Of a DNA stretch of 15,038 nucleotides, positions 1 through 8,382 are shown in pieces. This stretch comes from Pseudomonadota bacterium (GTDB lineage Bacteria > Pseudomonadota > Gammaproteobacteria > Xanthomonadales > Xanthomonadaceae): NCBI GenBank assembly GCA_023392975.1, contig JAEWNA010000106.1, positions 1 to 15,038 of the forward strand. The letters are read 5' to 3'. A model generated the notes under the pieces. That model saw only the letters and a list, made by a program, of their open reading frames with translations, made no database searches and had not been told where the DNA came from. The first letter of the stretch is position 1. The number at the start of each line of letters is the position of its first letter. A program made the translations under genes and the position numbers.

Positions 1-115
1 GTGGAAAGTGGGCGAAAGCGGACATGCTTTTCGTGCGGAAGGATTCTCGGGATGTGAGACGCCGGCCATCGAAAATCCGACCCGCGGTCACGACGCGCCT
101 GAACCGGCATTCGGC

Positions 116-143
116 TTGCAGAATAAGCGCAGTGTGATAGCTT
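116..143 (+). promoter_or_regulatory. Candidate promoter of the NRPS operon
   Basis: TTGCAG at 116-121 resembles a -35 box. It is followed by a 16-base spacer and TAGCTT at 138-143, preceded by TG one base upstream (extended -10 pattern TGnTAnnnT). The patch is much less GC-rich than its surroundings. Transcription would begin near 150, giving a 5' leader of about 97 bases before the first NRPS gene that contains the small ORF at 191-250. The -10 match is poor outside the extended motif, so this is a candidate only. Bases 1-115 show no gene I can support. Confidence 0.4.
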
Positions 144-190
144 GGAAAGGATTAATCGAGACCGTGCATGGATGGCCTGGGGAGGACATC

Positions 191-250
191 GTGCGGTCCG
201 ACCCGCGCGGGTGGTCCGCCCGCGCATTCCATGGATGTCCAGCAGAATGA
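191..250 (+). CDS. Short leader ORF (19 aa) coupled to the first NRPS gene
   Basis: A GTG codon at 191 is preceded by a strong Shine-Dalgarno stretch (GGGGAGGA, 179-186) at ideal spacing. The frame runs 19 codons (MRSDPRGWSARAFHGCPAE). Its TGA (248-250) overlaps the ATG of the first NRPS gene (247-249) in an ATGA junction. The NRPS start has only weak purines just upstream (AGCAGA), so its ribosomes may arrive by termination-reinitiation from this ORF. The peptide resembles no family known to me; its role is probably in the act of translation. The frame is open further upstream to 8, but that part lies before the predicted transcription start. Reading 191-250 as translated is inference from the SD and the overlap. 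Confidence 0.45.
   Translation: MRSDPRGWSARAFHGCPAE
201..212. repeat. 12-bp palindrome flanked by GGTCCG direct repeats
   Basis: ACCCGCGCGGGT at 201-212 is a perfect palindrome. It is bracketed by GGTCCG at 195-200 and again at 213-218. It lies inside the leader ORF in the 5' UTR of the NRPS operon, so it could be an operator or a small hairpin over the leader's early codons. Palindromes made only of G and C arise easily at this base composition, so function is unproven. Confidence 0.3.
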
Positions 251-3200
251 ACGAACTCGAACAACGTCTTGCCCGGCTCTCACCGGAACAACGAGAGCAA
301 CTGCGGCAGGCCTCGGCGCGGGAGCGCGCTGCACGTGCCCGCATCCGGCCGCAGCCGCGTCCCGAACGCATTCCGCTGACCTTCGGACAGCGCCGGCTCT
401 GGGTGCAGGATCGCCTCGATCCCGGGCAGATCGCGTACAACTCGGGCTGGGGCATGTGGCTGCACGGTGCCCTGGAGGCATCGAGCCTGCGGCGTGCGTT
501 GCAGTCGCTGGTGGACCGGCACGAAGGACTGCGGACCGTCTATCCCGTCATCGACGGCGAGCCTTGCCAGCGCATCCTGCCACGACTCGATCTGCCCTGG
601 CGCGAGGCCCGCGCCGAAGGCGACGATGCCGCGTCGCGGCGCGCGGATGCCGCGCGGATCGCGCGCGCCAGTGCGGCGGAGCCGTTCGACCTGCAGGCCG
701 GTCCGGTGCTGCGTGCCGTGCTGGTCGCGGTCGAGCCCGACCTGCACCTGCTGATGCTGACCTTCCACCACATCGCGATCGACGGCTGGTCGGTGAGCAC
801 GCTCTCGCGCGAGTTCCGCCACGCCTACAATCGGTTGCGCGACGGGCTCGACATCGACACGCCGATGCCCGAACTGCAGATCGCCGACGTCGCGCTCTGG
901 CAGCAGACCCAATTCGCCGGCGACCGGATGCGCGGCCAGCTCGATTTCTGGAAGACGGCGCTCGCAGGCGCACCGGCCGTGCTCGACCTGCCGACCGATC
1001 GTCCGCGTCCGGCAGTGCGCAGCCATCGCGGCGGCCTGTGGTCGTTCGACCTTCCGGCCGACGCCTGCGCGCGCCTGCAATCGCTTGCGCGCGAGCATGG
1101 CGCGACCCTGTCCAGCCTGCTGCTGGCGGCCTACCAGATCCTGCTTGCGCGCTACACCGGCCAGGAAGAGATCGTGGCCGCGATGGGCGTCGCCGGCCGG
1201 TCCAGGCTCGAACTGGAGCCGGTCGTCGGCTTCTTCATCAACCTGCTCCCGCTGCGCGCCGACCTCTCCGGCGAACCGACGTTCGTCGATTACCTCAAGC
1301 GTACGCACGCCGCCGTGCTGCAGGCGATGGAAAACGCGGACGTGCCGTTCGACCGGATCCTGGAAGAGCAGCGGCTGCCGCGTTCGACCGGCTACACGCC
1401 GTACGCGCAGGCGACCTACTTCTTCCAGAGCTATCCGCAGGGCGACGAGCCGCTCTCCGGCCTGCGCGTGGAAGACGCCAGCCAGCACGAGATCGCGCCC
1501 GGCGCGGCGCAGGCCGACCTGCAGCTGTTCGTGAATCAGCATCACGAAGGCGAGCTGATGTTCGAGTACAGCCGCGACCTGTACGACGAGGCGTCGATCC
1601 GACGCATGAGCGGGCACCTGCTGGCCCTGCTCGCGGCGGTGGTCGAGTCCCCGCGGGCGTCGATCTGGACGCTGCCGCTGCTCACCGCGGACGAGCGCGC
1701 CGAGATCGCCGGCTGGAACGCCACCGCGCGCGCGCTGCCCGCGGAGCCGACCATTGCCGCGCTGCTCGCCGCGCAGGTCGCGGCGACGCCCGAGGCGGTC
1801 GCGGTGCGCTTCGGCGATCGCGACCTGTCCTATGCCGAACTCGACCGGCGCGCCGATGCGGTCGCGCGCACGCTGCGCGAAGCCGGTGCTGCGCCGGGCA
1901 TGCTGGTCGGGCTGTACGTCGAACGTACGCTGGAGATGCTGATCGGTCTGGTCGGCATCGTGAAGGCCGGCGCGGCCTACGTGCCGCTGGATCCCGGGTT
2001 CCCGCACGACCGCCTCGCGTACATGGTCGAGACCGCGCAATCCACCATCCTCGTCACCCAGGCGTCGCTGCGCGACCGTCTGCCGGCGCCGGTGCCGTCG
2101 GTGATCGTGGTCGATGCCGATGCCGATGCGCCCGAAACCGTCGGCGATGCGATGCGCGGCGGTGGCGTGGGTGCGGACGACCCGGCCTACGTGATCTTCA
2201 CCTCCGGTTCCACCGGCAAGCCCAAGGGCGTCGAGATCCGGCAGAAGGCGGCGGTCAACCTGATCCGTTCGATCGCCCGCGAGCCGGGCATGGGCCCGGG
2301 CGACACCATCTGCGCGATCAGCACGCTGTCGTTCGACATCGCGCTGACCGAGCTGGTGATCCCGCTTACTGTCGGCGCGCGCATCCTGCTGGTCGACCGC
2401 GACACCGTGCGCGATGGCCTGCGCCTGCGCCGGCTGGTGGAAACCGAACCGCTGACCCTGATGCAGGCCACGCCGGCGACCTGGCGCATGCTGCTGGACG
2501 TGGGCTGGCCGGGCAAGCCGTCGATGCGGATCATCTCGACCGGCGAGGCGTTGCCGCGCGAACTGGCCGACCGCCTGCTGCCGATGGGCCGCGAGCTGTG
2601 GAATCTGTACGGCCCCACCGAGACCACCGTGTATTCGGCGCTGTGCCGGGTCGCGCCGGGTGACGGCCCGATCATCGTCGGCCGCCCGGTCGACAACACC
2701 GTGCTGCACATCGTCGATCGGCACATGCAGCCGCTGCCGGTGGGCGTGCCGGGCGAGCTGCTGATCGGCGGCGAGGGCCTTGCCGCCGGGTATCGCGGCC
2801 GCCCGGACCTGACCGCCGAGAAATTCATCGCCGATCCGTTCTCCGACGTGCCGGGTGCGCGGCTCTACCGCACCGGCGATCTCGCGTTCTGGCGCGCCGA
2901 CGGCACCGTGCAGGTGGTCGGCCGCATCGACCACCAGATCAAGCTGCGCGGATTCCGGATCGAGCTGGGCGAGATCGAATCGGTGCTGGGCGAGTATCCG
3001 GGCATGGACCAGGTGGTGGTGCACTGCCGCGAGGATCGCCCCGGCGACCTGCGCCTGGTCGCCTACTACACCTGCACCGATGCGCGTCCCGATCCGGCCG
3101 ATCTGCGCGCCCATCTCAAGCGCGCGCTGCCGGAGTACATGGTGCCGTCGGCGTTCGTGGCGCTGGACGCCTTCCCGCTGACGCCGAACGGCAAGGTCGA

Positions 3201-3594
3201 TCGCCGTGCGCTGCCCGCGCCCGAGGCGGCGGCACACGACGACGACGACTTCATCGCGCCGCGCACCGAGGAGGAACTGGCGCTGGCGGCGCTGTGGTCC
3301 GAGCTGCTGCAGGTGCCGAAGATCGACGTGCGCGCCGATTTCTTCGACCTCGGCGGCCATTCGCTGCTGGCGACGCGGCTGCTGGCAAGGATCGAGTACG
3401 ACTATGGGATCGAACTGCCGCTGCGCGCGCTGTTCGAGGCCCCGACCGTGGAACAGCTTGCGGCGTGCGTCGTGCGCGCCTGCGAGGCGGCCGACCAGGC
3501 CGCGCTGGCGGCATTGTTGGACGATGTCGAAAACCTCAGCGAAGCCGAGTTGCAGGATCGCCTTTCGGCCGCGGGCGTGACCGGAGCGGCGTGA
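247..3594 (+). CDS. Single-module NRPS (C-A-T), first module
   Basis: Cytoplasmic nonribosomal peptide synthetase of 1115 aa. Domain order: an N-terminal helical leader (about 1-25) with the LSPEQRE motif typical of NRPS linker/docking segments; a condensation domain (about 45-470) with intact HHIAIDG (174-180; catalytic H175); an adenylation domain (about 500-990) with FTSGSTGKPKG (A3, 651-661), SFDIALTEL (A4), YGPTETT (A5), YRTGDLA (A7), RIDHQIKLRGFRIELGEIE (A8) and NGKVDRR (A10 Lys983); and a carrier domain with FFDLGGHSLLA (phosphopantetheine Ser1039). Hand-aligned specificity residues read D-I-T-Q-I-T-L-V-Y-K, which I cannot match to a known substrate. A C domain in front of the first A domain implies either an acylated start or an upstream donor outside the window. 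There is no epimerase, methyltransferase or thioesterase. The start at 247 is chosen by homology to the second NRPS (MNELEQRLARLSPE versus MSELERRLANLSPE) and by the ATGA overlap with the leader ORF; in-frame upstream starts exist at 172 and 235 but lack ribosome binding sites. Confidence 0.93.
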   Translation: MNELEQRLARLSPEQREQLRQASARERAARARIRPQPRPERIPLTFGQRRLWVQDRLDPGQIAYNSGWGMWLHGALEASSLRRALQSLVDRHEGLRTVYPVIDGEPCQRILPRLDLPWREARAEGDDAASRRADAARIARASAAEPFDLQAGPVLRAVLVAVEPDLHLLMLTFHHIAIDGWSVSTLSREFRHAYNRLRDGLDIDTPMPELQIADVALWQQTQFAGDRMRGQLDFWKTALAGAPAVLDLPTDRPRPAVRSHRGGLWSFDLPADACARLQSLAREHGATLSSLLLAAYQILLARYTGQEEIVAAMGVAGRSRLELEPVVGFFINLLPLRADLSGEPTFVDYLKRTHAAVLQAMENADVPFDRILEEQRLPRSTGYTPYAQATYFFQSYPQGDEPLSGLRVEDASQHEIAPGAAQADLQLFVNQHHEGELMFEYSRDLYDEASIRRMSGHLLALLAAVVESPRASIWTLPLLTADERAEIAGWNATARALPAEPTIAALLAAQVAATPEAVAVRFGDRDLSYAELDRRADAVARTLREAGAAPGMLVGLYVERTLEMLIGLVGIVKAGAAYVPLDPGFPHDRLAYMVETAQSTILVTQASLRDRLPAPVPSVIVVDADADAPETVGDAMRGGGVGADDPAYVIFTSGSTGKPKGVEIRQKAAVNLIRSIAREPGMGPGDTICAISTLSFDIALTELVIPLTVGARILLVDRDTVRDGLRLRRLVETEPLTLMQATPATWRMLLDVGWPGKPSMRIISTGEALPRELADRLLPMGRELWNLYGPTETTVYSALCRVAPGDGPIIVGRPVDNTVLHIVDRHMQPLPVGVPGELLIGGEGLAAGYRGRPDLTAEKFIADPFSDVPGARLYRTGDLAFWRADGTVQVVGRIDHQIKLRGFRIELGEIESVLGEYPGMDQVVVHCREDRPGDLRLVAYYTCTDARPDPADLRAHLKRALPEYMVPSAFVALDAFPLTPNGKVDRRALPAPEAAAHDDDDFIAPRTEEELALAALWSELLQVPKIDVRADFFDLGGHSLLATRLLARIEYDYGIELPLRALFEAPTVEQLAACVVRACEAADQAALAALLDDVENLSEAELQDRLSAAGVTGAA

Positions 3595-6500
3595 TGAGCG
3601 AACTCGAGCGGCGGCTGGCGAACCTCTCGCCGGAGAAGCGTGCGCAACTGATGCAGCAGCTGGCGAAGCGGGCGGCGGAGAACGTCGCGCCGCAGACGGA
3701 GATCGGGCGTCGCCCGCGTCCCCCGCGCCTGCCGCTGTCCTCGGCCCAGCAGCGGCTGTGGATCCTCGACCAGTTCGATCCGGGCAACAGCGTCTACAAC
3801 GTCACGTCGCTGGTGCGGCTGCAGGGCGTGCTCGAGGTCGACGTGCTGCAGCGCTGTCTCGACACCATCCTCGTCCGCCACGAAAGCCTGCGCACGGTCT
3901 TCCCCAAGGACGAGGACGGCCCGTTCCAGCGCATCCTGCCGCCGGCGCCGGTGCCGATGGTGCGGTTCGACGTCTCCGATCGCGGGGAGGCCGCCGCGCG
4001 CGAGGCGGAGGCGTTCGCGCTGACCCGTGCCGATGCCCAGGCCCCGTTCGACCTGGTCGCCGGGCCGATCCTCCGCGCCACGCTGGTGCGGATCGACGCG
4101 CAGGACCACCTGCTCGCCCTCAGTGCGCATCACATCGCGGTCGACGGCTGGTCGTTCGGCATCCTGTTCGGCGAACTCTCGAAGCTCTATCGCGCCTTCC
4201 TCGCCGGCGAACCCTCGCCGCTGCCGGAACTGCCGATCCAGTACGCCGACTACACCCTCTGGCAGCAGGACGAACTGGGCAGCGCCGAACTGGCGCGCCA
4301 GCTCGACTACTGGCAGTCGCGATTCCCGGACCGGCCGACCGTACTGGAACTGCCCGGCGACCGGCCGAGGCCGCCGGTGCAGAGCTACCGCGGCGCGATG
4401 CTCACCCGCACCCTGCCGCGCGAGCTGTACGACGAGGTGAAGCGTTTCAGCCGCCAGGAAGGCGCGACCCCGTTCATGACCTTCCTGGCCGCCTACCAGG
4501 CGCTGCTGGCGCGGTATTCGGGGCAGGACGACATCGTCGTCGGCGTCGGCAACGCCAACCGCACCCGGCGCGAACTCGAACCGCTGGTGGGCTTCTTCAT
4601 CAACACCCTGCCGCTGCGGGCGGATCTCTCCGGCGACCCGAGCTTCCGCGACCTGCTGGCGCAGGTGCGGGCGTCGACGCTGGACAGCTACGCTAACCAG
4701 GACCTGCCGATCGAGCGGTTGATCGAGACCCTGAACATCGAGCGCGACCTCAGCCATGCGCCGCTGTTCCAGACGATGCTGTTCTACCAGAACTTCCCGC
4801 GGGGCGACGTCGACCTGCCCGGCCTGCGCATGCTGCCGGTGGACATGACCGATGCGCACTCCGGCACCGCGCGCGTCGATTTCTCGATCTTCGCGTCGGA
4901 AGACGAGGAAGACGGGCTGATCATGCTGATGGAGTACGCGACCGACCTGTTCGATCGCGACTACGTCGAGGCCTTCGCCGACCACCTCGCGCAACTGCTG
5001 CGCTCGGCGATCGCCGCGCCGGAGACGCGCGTGCGTGCGCTGGAGATCCTGGCGCCGGCGGAGCGCCGGCGGCTGCTGGCCGACTGGAACGCCACCGCCG
5101 CGCCGATGCCCGCGGAGACGACGCTGCATGCGCTGTTCGAGGCCCGGGTGGCGCGTTCGCCGGAAGCGATCGCCGTGGTCCAGGGCGAGACCGCGCTCGA
5201 TTACGCGACGCTCGACGCGCAGGCGACGCGGATCGCCGCGCACCTGCGTGCGCACGGGGCCGGGCCGGGCCGGATGGTCGGGCTGTACCTCGAGCGCACG
5301 CCGCGGATGCTCGCGGCGCTGCTGGGCGTGCTCAAGGCCGGTGCCGCCTACGTGCCGCTGGACCCGGGGTTCCCGGCCGAACGCATCGGCTACATGCTGG
5401 AGGACGCCGCCGCGCCGGTGGTGCTGACCGAACGGTCGATCGCCGCGCAATTGCCGCCCGGCGCGCATGTCGCGCTGGACGTCGACGACCTGCTCGCCGC
5501 CGATGCCCCGGCGGTCGCCACCGGCGACGCGGCCGACGCCGAAGCCCCGGCCTACGTGATCTTCACCTCCGGCTCGACCGGACGGCCCAAGGGCGTGCGC
5601 ATCCCGCATCGCGCTGCGGTGAATTTCCTCGCGTCGATGGCGCGCGAGCCCGGCCTGAACGCGGACGACCGCCTGTGCGCGATCACCACGCTGTCGTTCG
5701 ACATCGCCCTGCTGGAGCTGATGCTGCCGCTGACGGTGGGCGCGCGGGTGGTGCTGGCCGATCGCGCCACCGCCGCCGACGGCACGGCGCTGGCCGCACT
5801 GCTGGAGGCGTCGGGCACGACCGTGCTGCAGGCCACGCCGGCGACCTGGCGCATGCTGCTGGACTCCGGTTGGCGCGGGCGCGACGGCCTGCGCATGCTC
5901 TGCGGCGGCGAGGCGCTGCCGCGGGAACTCGCCGACCGCCTGCTCGGTTGCGGCGCGGAACTGTGGAACGTCTACGGGCCGACCGAGACCACCGTCTGGT
6001 CGACGCTGGAACGGGTGACCGCCGGCGACGGCCCGGTGCCGATCGGCCATCCGATCGCCAACACCGAGGTCTACGTCGTCGACAAGGCGCTGCAGCCGGT
6101 GCCTGCGGGCCTGCCGGGCGAACTGCTGATCGGCGGCCTCGGCGTCGCCCTCGACTACCTCGATCGCCCCGAGCTCACCGCCGAGAAATTCGTCGACGAC
6201 CCGTTCGGGCCGCGCCCGGGCGGACGGCTGTACCGCACCGGCGACCTCGCGCGCTGGCGTCGCGATGGCCGCCTCGAAGCGCTGGGCCGCATCGACCACC
6301 AGGTCAAGCTGCGCGGCTTCCGCATCGAACTGGGCGAGATCGAATCGGTGCTGCTGCAGGGCGACGCCGTGGCGCAGGCCGTGGTGATCTGCCGCGAGGA
6401 TCGTCCGGGCGACAAGCGCCTGGTCGCGTACCTCGTGCCGGCATCGGCCGCCGCCGATGTCGGTGCGCTGCGCAACCGGCTGCGCGAACGCCTGCCCGAC

Positions 6501-6941
6501 TACATGCTGCCCGCCGCGTTCGTCGGCCTGGAGCGACTGCCGCTGACGCCGAACGGCAAGGTCGACCGCCGTGCGCTGCCGGCGCCGGAGGCCGACGCGT
6601 TCGGCGCGGCCGACGAGACCGCGCCGCGCAACCCGGAGGAGGAGACGCTGGTGGCGCTGTGGGCCGAGCTCCTCGGCCGCCCGAAGATCGGCATCCACGA
6701 CAATTTCTTCGACCTCGGCGGCCATTCGCTGCTCGCCACCCAGCTCGTCGCCCGCATGCAGGCGGCGCTGGGGCCGGACATCACCCTGCGGATGGTGTTC
6801 GAGGCGCCCACTGTGGCGGGGTTCGCCGACCTGCTGTTGCGGCAGCGGCTGGAGAGTCTCGGCGCCGACGATCTGGCCGGCATGCTGGGCGAGCTGGAAG
6901 GGCTGTCGGACGAAGACCTCCAGGCCTTGCTGGCCGGCTGA
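3594..6941 (+). CDS. Single-module NRPS (C-A-T), second module, probably glycine-activating
   Basis: Second NRPS, also 1115 aa, starting in a TGATG junction that shares one base with the stop of the first, so the two are almost certainly cotranslated. Domains: N-terminal LSPEKRA helical leader; condensation domain with HHIAVDG (179-185); adenylation domain with FTSGSTGRPKG (657-667), SFDIALLEL, YGPTETT, RIDHQVKLRGFRIELGEIE and NGKVDRR (Lys989); carrier domain FFDLGGHSLLA (Ser1045). The extracted specificity residues D-I-L-Q-L-G-V-V-W-K are very close to the classic glycine code DILQLGLIWK, so glycine is the best substrate guess. The condensation domain looks LCL-type (HHxxxDGWS, intact acceptor half). 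It follows the first module colinearly. No release domain lies after the carrier domain; the protein ends in a short acidic tail (LSDEDLQALLAG) like that of the first NRPS. High overall similarity and equal length suggest origin by duplication. Confidence 0.93.
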   Translation: MSELERRLANLSPEKRAQLMQQLAKRAAENVAPQTEIGRRPRPPRLPLSSAQQRLWILDQFDPGNSVYNVTSLVRLQGVLEVDVLQRCLDTILVRHESLRTVFPKDEDGPFQRILPPAPVPMVRFDVSDRGEAAAREAEAFALTRADAQAPFDLVAGPILRATLVRIDAQDHLLALSAHHIAVDGWSFGILFGELSKLYRAFLAGEPSPLPELPIQYADYTLWQQDELGSAELARQLDYWQSRFPDRPTVLELPGDRPRPPVQSYRGAMLTRTLPRELYDEVKRFSRQEGATPFMTFLAAYQALLARYSGQDDIVVGVGNANRTRRELEPLVGFFINTLPLRADLSGDPSFRDLLAQVRASTLDSYANQDLPIERLIETLNIERDLSHAPLFQTMLFYQNFPRGDVDLPGLRMLPVDMTDAHSGTARVDFSIFASEDEEDGLIMLMEYATDLFDRDYVEAFADHLAQLLRSAIAAPETRVRALEILAPAERRRLLADWNATAAPMPAETTLHALFEARVARSPEAIAVVQGETALDYATLDAQATRIAAHLRAHGAGPGRMVGLYLERTPRMLAALLGVLKAGAAYVPLDPGFPAERIGYMLEDAAAPVVLTERSIAAQLPPGAHVALDVDDLLAADAPAVATGDAADAEAPAYVIFTSGSTGRPKGVRIPHRAAVNFLASMAREPGLNADDRLCAITTLSFDIALLELMLPLTVGARVVLADRATAADGTALAALLEASGTTVLQATPATWRMLLDSGWRGRDGLRMLCGGEALPRELADRLLGCGAELWNVYGPTETTVWSTLERVTAGDGPVPIGHPIANTEVYVVDKALQPVPAGLPGELLIGGLGVALDYLDRPELTAEKFVDDPFGPRPGGRLYRTGDLARWRRDGRLEALGRIDHQVKLRGFRIELGEIESVLLQGDAVAQAVVICREDRPGDKRLVAYLVPASAAADVGALRNRLRERLPDYMLPAAFVGLERLPLTPNGKVDRRALPAPEADAFGAADETAPRNPEEETLVALWAELLGRPKIGIHDNFFDLGGHSLLATQLVARMQAALGPDITLRMVFEAPTVAGFADLLLRQRLESLGADDLAGMLGELEGLSDEDLQALLAG

Positions 6942-7002
6942 ACGTCCGGGACGGAATCGGGAACATGCGCATGATCGCCTGGCCAGAACCGACGCCCGCC
7001 CG

Positions 7003-7030
7003 CGCCGCCCCGCGCGGTGCGGGCGCGGCG
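7003..7030 (+). other. Strong GC hairpin between NRPS and exporter genes
   Basis: The transcript can fold 7003-7013 onto 7019-7030 as 11 G-C pairs with one bulged C (7024) and a five-base loop. No U-run follows, so it is not a standard intrinsic terminator. It ends ten bases before the exporter's ribosome binding site (GGGAGG, 7041-7046). It could pause polymerase, protect the upstream NRPS message from 3' decay, or tune exporter translation. Function is inference; the pairing is visible directly. Confidence 0.4.
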
Positions 7031-7050
7031 TGCCGGCCCGGGGAGGCGGC

Positions 7051-8382
7051 ATGAGCGCGACGGTGTCCGCCGCCGGTCGTTCGGCCGGCCTGCGCGATTT
7101 CCTGCTGATCTGGTTCGGCCAGCTGGTGTCGGGCGTGGGCTCGCGCCTGACCAGCTTCGCGCTGGGGGTCTGGGTGTACCAGACCAGCGGCTCGACCACG
7201 CAGTTCGCGATGGTGTTCGTGGCGATGGCGATCCCCGCGCTGGTGCTGTCGCCGTTCGCCGGCGCCCTGGTGGACCGCTGGGACCGGCGCCGGGTGATGA
7301 TCGTCTGCGAGATCGCCTCTGCGCTCGTGATCGGCGCGCTGGCGCTGCTGGCCGCCACGGACCGGCTGTCGATGCCGATCATCTACGCCGGCGTGGGCCT
7401 CTCGGCGGTCACCAACACCTTCCTGCAGCCGGCCTACGCCGCGAGCGTGCCCTTGCTGGCCGATCGCGACCAGCTGGTGCGGCTGAACGGCCTGATCCAG
7501 ACCGGGCAGGGCCTGTCGCTGGTCGGCGGCCCGGTGCTGGCCGGCGTGCTGATGAAGTTCACCGGCCTCGTCGGCGTGCTGGCGGCGGACGCGGCCAGCT
7601 TCGTGGCCGGGGCACTCTGCATCGCGCTGGCGCGCATCCCGCGGCCGCGACGCGACGCGACCGGGGAGCAGAGCCTGCTGCGCGAGGCCCGCGAGGGCTG
7701 GCGCTACATCGCCGAACGCAAGGGCCTGCTCGGCCTGCTGGCGGTGGGCACGGCCGACAGCTTCTTCTTCGCCATCGCCAGCATCGCGATCACCCCGCTG
7801 GTGCTCGCCGCGGTCCACCAGGACCAGGGCCTGCTCGGCCTGCAGATGTCGCTGGCCTGCAGTGGCCTGCTGGTTGGCGGCGTGATGATCACCGTCTGGG
7901 GCGGCCCCCGTCGCAAGGTCGACGGGGTGCTGGGCTTCTCGTTCCTGGGCGGGTTGGCGCTGTTCGCCCACGGCTTCGCGCCGTCGTTCCTGCTGTACGT
8001 GGTGGCCGGGTTCGTGATGTTCCTGACCATCCCGCCGGCGCAGTCGGCGGTCTATGCGCTGTGGCAGACCAAGGTGCCGTCGCAACTGCTGGGACGCTGC
8101 ATGGCCATCGTGCGCATGAGCAGCGAGGCCGCGCTGCCGTTGGGTTACCTGCTGGCGGGGCCGCTGGCGGAATTCGTGTTCGAACCGGCGCTGCGCCCCG
8201 GCGGTCCCCTCGCGGACAGCGTCGGCCGGGTGATCGGCGTCGGCGAGGGGCGCGGGCTCGGGCTGATGTTCATCGTGCTGGGCCTGGCGATGTCGGCGGT
8301 GGCCGCTGCCGGCTACGCCCTGCGTCCGGTGAGACGGATCGAACGGGACTTGCCGGACGTGGAGTCGCCGATCGAAGCGTGA
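7051..8382 (+). CDS. MFS efflux transporter, likely product exporter
   Basis: A 443-aa inner-membrane protein of the major facilitator superfamily, resembling the EntS/MFS_3 type of siderophore and macrolide exporters found in NRPS clusters. Visible features: hydrophobic segments throughout consistent with 12 membrane helices; the motif-A loop GALVDRWDRRR (71-81) between helices 2 and 3; a central cytoplasmic stretch rich in Arg and Glu (about 198-230) between the two halves; and a short charged C-terminal tail. The ATG at 7051 has a good Shine-Dalgarno (GGGAGG, four bases away). It sits 109 bp after the second NRPS in the same direction. By context it probably exports the NRPS product; the substrate cannot be read from sequence. 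Confidence 0.88.
   Translation: MSATVSAAGRSAGLRDFLLIWFGQLVSGVGSRLTSFALGVWVYQTSGSTTQFAMVFVAMAIPALVLSPFAGALVDRWDRRRVMIVCEIASALVIGALALLAATDRLSMPIIYAGVGLSAVTNTFLQPAYAASVPLLADRDQLVRLNGLIQTGQGLSLVGGPVLAGVLMKFTGLVGVLAADAASFVAGALCIALARIPRPRRDATGEQSLLREAREGWRYIAERKGLLGLLAVGTADSFFFAIASIAITPLVLAAVHQDQGLLGLQMSLACSGLLVGGVMITVWGGPRRKVDGVLGFSFLGGLALFAHGFAPSFLLYVVAGFVMFLTIPPAQSAVYALWQTKVPSQLLGRCMAIVRMSSEAALPLGYLLAGPLAEFVFEPALRPGGPLADSVGRVIGVGEGRGLGLMFIVLGLAMSAVAAAGYALRPVRRIERDLPDVESPIEA

Noticed and set aside
142..246. Longer N-terminus for the first NRPS (starts at 142, 172 or 235)
   Set aside because: No ribosome binding site precedes these starts, and the second NRPS aligns from MSELE, matching MNELE at 247.
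6965..7054. MbtH-like protein, as often accompanies NRPS genes
   Set aside because: The 29-aa frame here is far too short and lacks the MbtH W and NxExQxSLWP pattern; no MbtH homologue is present in the window.
280..7382. Very long open frames on the - strand (about 280-3360 and 3402-7382) opposite the NRPS genes
   Set aside because: They are mirror frames caused by extreme GC at third codon positions. Their translations are rich in Arg, Gln, His, Ala and Gly and show no domain, while the + strand carries intact NRPS motifs.
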